Position numbers and translations under genes: made by a program. Positions 5,698 to 13,139 of a stretch of 13,139 bases of DNA are shown here, in pieces. The stretch comes from Fibrobacter succinogenes. Lineage in GTDB: Bacteria; Fibrobacterota; Fibrobacteria; Fibrobacterales; CADBQJ01. The notes beneath the pieces are model-generated. The model was not told the origin of the DNA and did not search any database. It saw only the letters and a program-made list of their open reading frames with translations. Location: contig CADBQJ010000103.1 of NCBI GenBank assembly GCA_902796785.1, positions 1 to 13,139 on the forward strand, in the 5' to 3' direction. Numbering within the stretch: the first letter of the stretch is position 1; each line of letters begins with the position of its first letter.

Positions 5698-8600
5698 TCA
5701 GGGAGTGGCGAGGGCCGCGGCCTCGTTGAGCTGCACCGAGACCACCTGCGAAATCCCCTTCACCTCCTGCGTCACGCCGTAGAGGCGGTCGGAGGCGGCC
5801 ATCGTCGGCTTCTGGTGCGTGATGACGATGAACTGCGTCTGGCGCGAGAAGCGGCGGAGCAGCTCGACGAACCGCGCCTTGTTGGCGTCGTCGAAGGGGG
5901 CGTCGCATTCGTCGAGCACGCAGAAGGGCGAGGGCTTCACCAGGTAGATGGCGAAGAGGAGCGCGATGGCGGTCAGGGCCTTCTCGCCGTTGGAGAGGGC
6001 GTCGACCGAGTTCATCTTCTTGCCCGTGGGGCGCGCCTTGATCTCGATGGCGGCCTCGAGCTCGTCCTCGCCCTCGAGCGAGAGATGGGCCTCGCCGCCG
6101 GCCATGAGCCCGGTGAAGATGTCCTGGAAGTTGCGGCGGATCTGCTCGAAGGTGGAGCGGAAGTTCTCGCGCGCGATGCGGTCGAGGCGGTCCATCGTCA
6201 GCTGCAGGCTGACGCGGGAGCGGTCGAGGTCGTCGAAGTCGCGCTGCGTGTCGGCGAGCTTGCGCTTCTCCTCCTCGAAGTCCTCCATGTCCACGCCGAC
6301 CGGGCCGAGCGCCTTCAGCCGCTGCTTCATGTCGGCCAGCTCCGCCTTCGCCGTCTCGATGTCGTCGGGCTCGGGCCACTGCGAGAGGTCGGCTTCGCGG
6401 AGGTCGACCTCGTAGTCGTTGAACGTCTGCTCGACGATCGTGCCGAGCTGGACGTCGACGCGGGAGTATTCCGCGGCGTCCGCGGCGCCCGAGCGCTCGA
6501 GCTCGGCGATCCGGCGTTCGGTGTTCAGCAGCGCGGTCTGCGCCTCGCGGGTCTCCTCGGCGCGGGCCTCGTAGCGCTCCTGGACCACGGCGAGCTTCTC
6601 CTTTTCCGCGTCCAGTCCGCCGTAGAGCCCCTGGATCTCCTCGCCCAGGGTCTCCTTGTTCGCGCGGGCCTCGGCGAGAAGGCCTTCCTCGTCGCGCTGC
6701 CGGGCGCGGAGCCGTTCCGCGCGCTCGTTGGCGGCGACGACCCGCTCCTCGATGCCGCCGAGCTTCTGGTTGTAGATGGCGAGGTTGCCGCGCGCGGAGT
6801 GGACGGCTGTCGTCGCGGAGGTGAAGTCCTCGTCGGCGGCGTCGCGCGCGGTCGACAGCTCGGCGCAGCGCTCCTTCGCGCGGGCGAGCTCGGCCTGGAA
6901 GGCCTCGTGCTCCGCGGCGATCCCGCCCCTGGCCCGCCGGGCCTCGGCGAGGCTTTCGCGCAGGGGGGCGATGGAGTCGCGCGCGCCGCACACCAGCTCC
7001 TCGAGGGCCTGCCGCCGTTCGCCGAAGGTCTCGGCGCGGCCGCGGTCGCCGGCGAGCGCCTGCTCGTCCGCGGCCAGCGCGTCGCGGAGCGCGGCGAGCT
7101 CCTCGCGGCGGGCGCGAAGCGATTCGCGCAGGCGGATCCGCTCCTCCTCCGCCCCGGAGAGGGCGGACTCGGCCGCGGCGAGCCGGGATTCGGCCCCGGC
7201 GCATTCGGCTTCGAGCTCGGCGAGCCGCGAGCGGCGCGCGAGGATGCCGCCGGAGGCGCCGGCGCCGGAACCGCCGCGGGCCAGGCCGGAGGCGTGGACC
7301 ATCAGGGGGCCGGGGGCGCAGAACCAGAGGTCGGCGGGCGCGGCTTCGCGCGCCAGGCGGAAGGCGGCGTCGGCGTCGTCCGCGCGCAGGAAGCGGCCCA
7401 GCAGCCAGCGCACCAGGGGGCGCCACCGCTCGTCGCACCCGACCCGCTCGGAGAGCGGGCCGCCGCAGGCGGGGTCGGCGATTTCGGGAAGGGCGGCTTC
7501 GGGGAAGCGCCCGGGGCCGGAGACGGCGGCGCTTCCGGCGCCGCGGTCGCGCAGGAACTCGACGAGCCCGCGCACCGCGCCGGGGTCTTCGGTCAGCACG
7601 GTCTGGGCGGAGGCGCCCAGCGCGGCCTCCACGATCTCCGCGTCCTCGGGCCGGACTTCGAGAAGGTCGAGCAGCAGCCCGACGACCTCGCCGGACCGTT
7701 CGTCGCGCAGCGCGCGGGGGCCGCCTTCCACGCCTTCGCCGGCGGCCTCCAGGCCGAGCAGCACCTCGCGCTCGGAGGCGCGGCGTTCGCGCAGGGCCGC
7801 GGCCTCGTCGCGTTCGGCGCGGAGTTCGGGGACGCGGGATTCCAGGACGCGCTCCGCCTCCTCGTCCGCGGCGACGGCGGACTCGAGCCCGGCCAGCCGG
7901 GCGCGGCTTTCCGCGATGCCCCGCTCCAGCCCGGCGATCCGCTCGTCCAGCGCGTTCTGCTCCTCGCGCAGGTTCTCGAGGTTCCGCGCCCGCTCGCCTT
8001 CGCCCGCGGCCGCCTCCTCGATCTGCCTTTCGAGCATCGACACGCGCGTGTCGGCGCCGGAGAGGCGGTTGGCGATCTCGGCCCCGCGCTGCAGGATCTC
8101 GCTCTCGGCCTCGCGCGCCTCGTCCAGGCGGTCGCGCGCGCCCTGGCGCCGTTCCTCGGCGCGGGAGAGCCCCTCTTCGGCCTCGCCCACGGCGCGGGCC
8201 AGCTCCTCCAGCCGCGCGTCCTTGCCGCCGATCTGCGCGTCGAGGTTCTCGATCTCGCCGGCGATTTCGGCGAGCTCCCTCTCGCGGTCGGCGCGCGACT
8301 GCTCCAGGGAGCGGATGGAGACGTTGACGGCGTTCAGCCGGCCTTCGAGCTCGGTGATCTTCAGCGCGGCCTCGTTCACCACCGCCTGCTGGTCGCGGTA
8401 GGCCCGTTCGTCCTCGGTGCCGGCGAGCTTCATCTCGTTCACGCGGATGTCTTCGGTGTCGCGGCGGATCGTCAGCTCGTCGATGTCGTTCTGCAGCCGG
8501 TCGTGCTTTTCGCGCAGCGCCTCGAGCTTCGCGCTCATGCGGCGGTAGCGGTCGGCGGCGATGGAGACGTCGAGCTCCTTCACCTTGCCCTGCAGCTCGC

Positions 8601-9270
8601 GCGCCTGCTTGGCCTTCGCCATCCGCTTCTCCTGCAGGCTCCAGGCGCGGCGGCGTTCCTCCAGCTTGGCCTGCACCACGCTCAGGTCGGCGAGAATGCG
8701 GGAGAGGTTGTTCTCGGTCTCGCGGCGCTGCTGCTTGTACTTCGCGATGCCGGCGGCCTCCTCGAAGAGGCGGCGCCGCTCGTCCTGGTTGCCGCGCAGC
8801 AGCTGGTTCATCATCTCCTGCGTCATGATGGAGTAGGAGGTGGCGCCCATGCCCGAGTCCTTCAGCAGGTTGCGGAAGTCGCGCAGGTTGCACTCCTGCC
8901 CGTTGAGCAGGTAGTAGGAGTCGATCTTCTCGTCGGCGCCGGTCCCGTGGCGCACCAGGCGGCGGGTGAGCTGCACCTCGCTGTACTGGCTGGGGAGCGC
9001 GCCGTCGGAGTTGTCGAGGAGGAGGGAGACCTCGGCCTGGTTGTAGGCGGAGAGGTCGGCGGTGCCGGCGAAGATGAGGTCGCGCTGGGCGCGGGAGCGC
9101 ATCTGGCTCTGCTTCTGCTCGCCCATCACCCAGCGGATGGCGTCGGCGAGGTTGGACTTGCCGCAGCCGTTGGGCCCCACGACGGAGACGATGCCGCTGG
9201 GCGGAAAGGCGATCTCCACCTTCTGCGCGAAGGACTTGAAGCCGTAGATTTTAAGCTTCGCGAGATGCAT
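5698..9270 (-). CDS. smc: Chromosome segregation protein SMC
   Basis: Encodes 1190 residues, typical for bacterial SMC. The N-terminal ATPase lobe carries Walker A GPNGCGKSN (32-40), then AIRWVMGEQ, a Q-loop region YSIMTQEMMNQLL (146-158) and FEEAAGIAKYK (169-179). A long coiled coil (about 180-510) leads to the hinge (about 515-680, ending with a Gly-rich segment and GILARRSRLAELEAE), then the return coiled coil (about 680-1035). The C-terminal lobe has the ABC signature (LSNGEKALTAIALLFA, 1092-1107), Walker B FCVLDE (1116-1121), the D-loop DAPFDDAN and the His switch in VITHQKPT. SMC dimers with ScpA and ScpB load onto the chromosome and extrude loops to organise and separate sister origins; scpA and scpB are not in the window. 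The ATG at 9270 follows GGAGG with a 6-base spacer. The signature reads LSNGE rather than the usual LSGGE. No frameshift is seen. Confidence 0.96.
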   Translation of the reverse strand: MHLAKLKIYGFKSFAQKVEIAFPPSGIVSVVGPNGCGKSNLADAIRWVMGEQKQSQMRSRAQRDLIFAGTADLSAYNQAEVSLLLDNSDGALPSQYSEVQLTRRLVRHGTGADEKIDSYYLLNGQECNLRDFRNLLKDSGMGATSYSIMTQEMMNQLLRGNQDERRRLFEEAAGIAKYKQQRRETENNLSRILADLSVVQAKLEERRRAWSLQEKRMAKAKQARELQGKVKELDVSIAADRYRRMSAKLEALREKHDRLQNDIDELTIRRDTEDIRVNEMKLAGTEDERAYRDQQAVVNEAALKITELEGRLNAVNVSIRSLEQSRADRERELAEIAGEIENLDAQIGGKDARLEELARAVGEAEEGLSRAEERRQGARDRLDEAREAESEILQRGAEIANRLSGADTRVSMLERQIEEAAAGEGERARNLENLREEQNALDERIAGLERGIAESRARLAGLESAVAADEEAERVLESRVPELRAERDEAAALRERRASEREVLLGLEAAGEGVEGGPRALRDERSGEVVGLLLDLLEVRPEDAEIVEAALGASAQTVLTEDPGAVRGLVEFLRDRGAGSAAVSGPGRFPEAALPEIADPACGGPLSERVGCDERWRPLVRWLLGRFLRADDADAAFRLAREAAPADLWFCAPGPLMVHASGLARGGSGAGASGGILARRSRLAELEAECAGAESRLAAAESALSGAEEERIRLRESLRARREELAALRDALAADEQALAGDRGRAETFGERRQALEELVCGARDSIAPLRESLAEARRARGGIAAEHEAFQAELARAKERCAELSTARDAADEDFTSATTAVHSARGNLAIYNQKLGGIEERVVAANERAERLRARQRDEEGLLAEARANKETLGEEIQGLYGGLDAEKEKLAVVQERYEARAEETREAQTALLNTERRIAELERSGAADAAEYSRVDVQLGTIVEQTFNDYEVDLREADLSQWPEPDDIETAKAELADMKQRLKALGPVGVDMEDFEEEKRKLADTQRDFDDLDRSRVSLQLTMDRLDRIARENFRSTFEQIRRNFQDIFTGLMAGGEAHLSLEGEDELEAAIEIKARPTGKKMNSVDALSNGEKALTAIALLFAIYLVKPSPFCVLDECDAPFDDANKARFVELLRRFSRQTQFIVITHQKPTMAASDRLYGVTQEVKGISQVVSVQLNEAAALATP

Positions 9271-9289
9271 TCCGGACCTCCGTGCCCGC

Positions 9290-9313
9290 CGGCGCCGTTC
9301 GGCCGAAGCGCCG
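9290..9313 (-). promoter_or_regulatory. Predicted hairpin in the smc leader
   Basis: Arms CGGCGC (9290-9295) and GCGCCG (9308-9313) are perfectly complementary. Inside them lies a 10-bp perfect palindrome TTCGGCCGAA (9298-9307), so the element folds as a 6-bp stem, a 2-base bulge and a 3-bp inner stem with a GGCC loop. It falls between the candidate smc -10 and the GGAGG ribosome-binding site, with no T run after it, so it is not an ordinary terminator. It could affect mRNA stability or be a protein-binding operator; in DNA this GC-rich it could also be chance. Confidence 0.35.
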
Positions 9314-9329
9314 ACCGGCCTTGTCGTTT

Positions 9330-9335
9330 AATTTA
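9330..9335 (-). promoter_or_regulatory. Candidate -10 element (TAAATT) for smc
   Basis: On the minus strand, AGCTAAATT occupies 9338-9330 and its TAAATT part matches TATAAT at four of six positions. It is the only AT-rich stretch in the 162-bp gap between the lipoprotein stop and smc and lies 59 bases before the smc ATG. No -35 resembling TTGACA is visible at 17-18 bases. The same word precedes typA and nearly the same precedes the AsmA-like gene, each in gene orientation. Confidence 0.4.
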
Positions 9336-9432
9336 GCTCCATTCGACGCCATGGTCGGACGACGCCAAAAGATACCGCCGTTGGCATGACAGGAATCGGC
9401 CGCGGAAGAAGTTCCCCTCGACATGCCGCCCG

Positions 9433-9807
9433 TCACCGTTCCTCCAGGAAGAGGCCGTCGCGGTCCGCCTTCAGGCGGAGGCGCAGGCTGCCTCCCAGTT
9501 CGCGTTCCCCCAGGTCGCTCCACTGGGCGCAGCCGCTCCGGAAGCAGGAGGTGTCGCCGGTCAAAATCCTCAAGCGGAAGACCCCGTCGAGGTCGATGGT
9601 CCGCGCGCCGGTCCGTTCGCCGGGGGCCAGCGTGTCGCCCAGGAGCAGGACGGTGTCGCCGGGGCCGAACGCCTCGAGCTCGGCCACGGTCTGGTGGGTC
9701 CCGTTTTCCAGCTGGAGCCGCGACTCGGGCGCCAGGAAGGTGCTGAAGAGGCATCCCTGCAGCGCCAGCGCCGCGCCGGCGAGGAGGAGCGGAAGAACGC
9801 GTTTCAT
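9433..9807 (-). CDS. Small predicted lipoprotein
   Basis: Encodes 124 residues. MKR, a hydrophobic stretch and the lipobox LALQGC give a type II signal peptide with the lipidated cysteine at C19, so the mature protein is about 106 residues tethered to a membrane. The residue after Cys is Leu, not Asp, which under the E. coli rule favours outer-membrane sorting. The mature part looks like a small beta-rich domain (LQLENGTHQTVAELEAFGPG, then TIDLDGVFRLRIL) with two cysteines C88 and C93 in CFRSGC that could form a disulfide. I do not recognise the family. Its ATG overlaps the TGA of the upstream beta-barrel gene as ATGA (9807-9804), with GGAAGG just upstream, so the two are translationally coupled and probably act together in the envelope. 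The full downstream gap to smc contains no other gene. Confidence 0.82.
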   Translation of the reverse strand: MKRVLPLLLAGAALALQGCLFSTFLAPESRLQLENGTHQTVAELEAFGPGDTVLLLGDTLAPGERTGARTIDLDGVFRLRILTGDTSCFRSGCAQWSDLGERELGGSLRLRLKADRDGLFLEER

Positions 9808-10964
9808 CTCACCTTCCTTTCGGCCCTGCGTCCGCCGTCGTCGATGATGCCGGAGGCGAAGCCGCCCGCGCCGGGGGCGCCGTACCAGATTTCGGAGAGC
9901 CGCGTGATCGCGAAGCCGAGCGTCACGTAGACCGACTTCTCCATCCCGCCCAGCGACTCCACGTCGGGCGCGTAGGAGTAGCCGACCTCGAGGAGCCCCA
10001 GGCGGAGCCGTCCGCCGAAGAGGTCGTCGCCGTCGCGCCGGAGCCAGGTGGCCGCCAGCCCGAAGAAGCGGCTGGGGTCGAGCCAGAAGGCCAGTTCGCC
10101 CCAGCGGAAGCCCTCGTCGAGCGACCAGAGCGTGCGGGCGTAGAGCCGGCTGTCCCACAGCGGCTGCTCCCATTCCAGGCGCAGCGAGTCGGCGAGCTCC
10201 TCGGCCTCGAGCCGCACGCGGGGGAGGTAGCGCGCGAAGCCGGGCACCATGGCCCCCTCGAGCGAGCGCTGCTCCAGGTCGAGCCCGACGGACCAGCCGC
10301 GGACGCCGTCGCCCGCGAGGATCCAGCTCTGGAAGGCGCCGAAGCCGACGCGGCCCCAGCCCGTCCATTCCGACAGGTCCTCGTGGCCGTCGCGGGGGAC
10401 CCAGTCCAGGCGGCTGCGCGCCAGGGCGCCGGCGCCGAACTGCAGGCCGGTCTTCGGGCGGTCGACCAGCGCGCCGAAGAGGTAGCCGGCGTAGCCCAGG
10501 GCCTGGTCGCCGCCGGGGCGGACCAGGAGGAAGTCCTCGTTGTCCCAGCCGCGCCGCTCCATGGAGAAGAAGAGCCCGCCGCGCCAGCCCTGCGGCGAGG
10601 TGCGGCGGTGCGGGGTCTTGCCCAGCGTCTCGTCCACGGCGAAGTCGCCGAAGGCGCGCATGGCGCCGAAGGAGACGGACTGCCGGAAGGGCCAGCCGTG
10701 GTGGAGCCCCAGGTCGGAGCGGTAGGGGAACGATTCGGGGGAGACCACCGCCATGTGGTGCACGGCGAGCCAGCCGTCCTGCCCCACGGAGAAGGCCCGC
10801 TCGACGCCGTACGCCAGGTCGGCGGGCAGCCGCTCGCCCGAGCGGTGGATCCCGGCCGCGGTCATCGGCACCCCGGCCGACGCCGGCGGGGCGAACGGGG
10901 CCAGGAGGGCCAGAAGGGGCAAAAGGGCCGCGCGGGCCGCGTGGAGCGAAATCGGAGTCCTCAT
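9804..10964 (-). CDS. Exported protein, probable outer-membrane beta-barrel, unknown function
   Basis: Encodes 386 residues. Residues 1-30 are a Sec signal peptide (basic N-terminus, Leu/Ala-rich core, APPASA before Gly31). The mature protein has no transmembrane helix but many short alternating stretches rich in aromatic and Gly residues (VSFGAMRAFGDF, GLFFSMERRGW, VGFGAFQSWIL, WSVGLDLEQRS, LRLEWEQPLWDS, YVTLGFAITRL) separated by charged turns, as in outer-membrane beta-barrels. The start of the mature region (DLAYGVERAFSVGQDGWLAVHHMAV) looks like a first pair of strands. The barrel is followed by a Gly/Arg-rich tail of about 25 residues and does not end in the usual aromatic residue, which is odd for a BAM substrate. 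The ATG at 10964 has no well-spaced Shine-Dalgarno sequence (AGG abuts it), so a short or absent leader is possible. It overlaps the lipoprotein gene by 4 bp and diverges from typA. The family is not recognised. Confidence 0.78.
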   Translation of the reverse strand: MRTPISLHAARAALLPLLALLAPFAPPASAGVPMTAAGIHRSGERLPADLAYGVERAFSVGQDGWLAVHHMAVVSPESFPYRSDLGLHHGWPFRQSVSFGAMRAFGDFAVDETLGKTPHRRTSPQGWRGGLFFSMERRGWDNEDFLLVRPGGDQALGYAGYLFGALVDRPKTGLQFGAGALARSRLDWVPRDGHEDLSEWTGWGRVGFGAFQSWILAGDGVRGWSVGLDLEQRSLEGAMVPGFARYLPRVRLEAEELADSLRLEWEQPLWDSRLYARTLWSLDEGFRWGELAFWLDPSRFFGLAATWLRRDGDDLFGGRLRLGLLEVGYSYAPDVESLGGMEKSVYVTLGFAITRLSEIWYGAPGAGGFASGIIDDGGRRAERKVR

Positions 10965-10989
10965 CCTACCGAGAAAATAGAATTAAAGC

Positions 10990-10995
10990 TAAATT
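10990..10995 (+). promoter_or_regulatory. Candidate -10 element (TAAATT) for typA
   Basis: TAAATT within AGCTAAATT (10987-10995) lies in the AT-rich core of the 88-bp gap between the divergent beta-barrel gene and typA, 57 bases before the typA ATG. It is identical to the smc element. No convincing -35 is seen. The adjacent minus-strand words TTTAAT and TATTTT in the same island could serve the divergent gene; TATTTT ends only 9 bases from its ATG. Confidence 0.4.
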
Positions 10996-11052
10996 TGCGC
11001 GCGTCGTAAAAGTCCGGAAGCCCCGTTTTTCGCGTTTCCAAAGGTTGTCCCG

Positions 11053-12885
<1,833 letters not shown>

Positions 12886-12888
12886 TCC

Positions 12889-13139
12889 GTGGGCCGCTGG
12901 CTCTGCATCGACTTCGGCGAGCGGCGCATCGGACTGGCGGCCGGGTCGGACGAGACGGGGCTGGCGTTCCCCCGCCCGGCGATCGACGCGAAGAACGTCA
13001 AGGACCCCGTCGCGGCCATCGCCGCGCTCGCCGCGGAGGAGGGCGCCCGCGGGCTGGTGCTCGGCCTGCCGCTCCACCCCGACGGGAAGCCCTCCGAAAA
13101 GACCGCGGCCGTGAAGCGGTTCGCCGCGCGGATCCGCGC
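12889..13139 (+). CDS. ruvX: RuvX/YqgF-family putative Holliday junction resolvase or pre-16S rRNA nuclease (3' end outside window)
   Basis: Starts at GTG 12889, three bases after the typA stop, with GGGAG about ten bases upstream inside the end of typA. The 83 complete codons visible begin VGRWLCIDFGERRIGLA, the first strand-turn-strand of the RNase H-like fold with catalytic Asp8, continue with GLAFPRPAI, and contain ARGLVLGLPLHPDGKPSEKTA, the conserved YqgF block (VGLPL-x-x-DG). Family members are about 135-160 residues, so roughly half to two-thirds is present. YqgF processes the 5' end of 16S rRNA in E. coli, and the family has also been proposed as Holliday junction resolvases; a ribosome-maturation role would fit its coupling to typA. 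The GTG start and short spacing suggest cotranscription. Confidence 0.92.
   Translation, partial: MGRWLCIDFGERRIGLAAGSDETGLAFPRPAIDAKNVKDPVAAIAALAAEEGARGLVLGLPLHPDGKPSEKTAAVKRFAARIR

Noticed and set aside
5686..5705. Bidirectional terminator between the AsmA-like gene and smc
   Set aside because: Only a 4-bp TCCC/GGGA pairing across the 12-bp gap and no T run; not distinguishable from chance.
5815..9336. Open frame of 1173 codons on the plus strand, antisense to smc
   Set aside because: Its translation is repetitive Leu/Gly/Ala/Val/Glu-rich sequence without domains, as expected from the antisense frame of a GC-rich, Glu/Arg-rich coiled-coil gene. The minus strand encodes an unmistakable SMC.
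9364..9385. Inverted repeat GCCAA/TTGGC after the lipoprotein gene as a terminator
   Set aside because: Only 5 bp with a 12-base loop and no following T run.

Overview
The window is a GC-rich bacterial chromosome segment that is almost entirely protein coding. It carries an outer-membrane-type lipoprotein, a secreted probable beta-barrel, an AsmA-like envelope protein, a chromosomal SMC, TypA/BipA and a RuvX/YqgF homologue, so it is the chromosome of a Gram-negative (diderm) bacterium, not a plasmid or phage. A viroplasmin-type RNase H, a lysine/alanine-repeat histone-H1-like protein and a GAF-GAF-GGDEF protein together are reminiscent of Fibrobacterota-like lineages. That placement is a guess from gene content and cannot be fixed without searches.

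Layout. Minus strand 1-3235: a histone-H1-like protein cut by the window edge, then a two-gene unit in which a membrane diguanylate cyclase (upstream) overlaps an RNase HI (downstream) by 8 bp. Plus strand 3317-3889: an unrecognised 190-residue protein, divergent from the cyclase and convergent with the next gene. Minus strand 3902-4222: a classical thioredoxin. Plus strand 4309-5685: an AsmA-like membrane-anchored protein. Minus strand 5698-9270: full-length SMC, convergent with the AsmA-like gene. Minus strand 9433-10964: an exported probable beta-barrel protein and a small lipoprotein whose start and stop codons overlap (ATGA). Plus strand 11053-13139: TypA/BipA followed after 3 bp by the start of a RuvX/YqgF homologue that runs off the window.

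Genes are packed tightly. Convergent pairs are only 12 bp apart, no gap exceeds about 170 bp, and promoter regions stand out as short AT-rich islands. A recurring AGCTAAA(A/T)T word sits in these islands just upstream of three genes, oriented with each, and is the best candidate for a -10 promoter element here. Chromosome maintenance (SMC, H1-like protein, RNase H, RuvX-like) and envelope functions (AsmA-like, beta-barrel, lipoprotein) dominate. I see no transposon, CRISPR array, defence system, tRNA or rRNA. The points most worth checking are the altered SMC signature motif, the uncharacterised lipoprotein/barrel pair, the unknown 3317 gene, and the exact 42-bp internal repeats of the H1-like gene.
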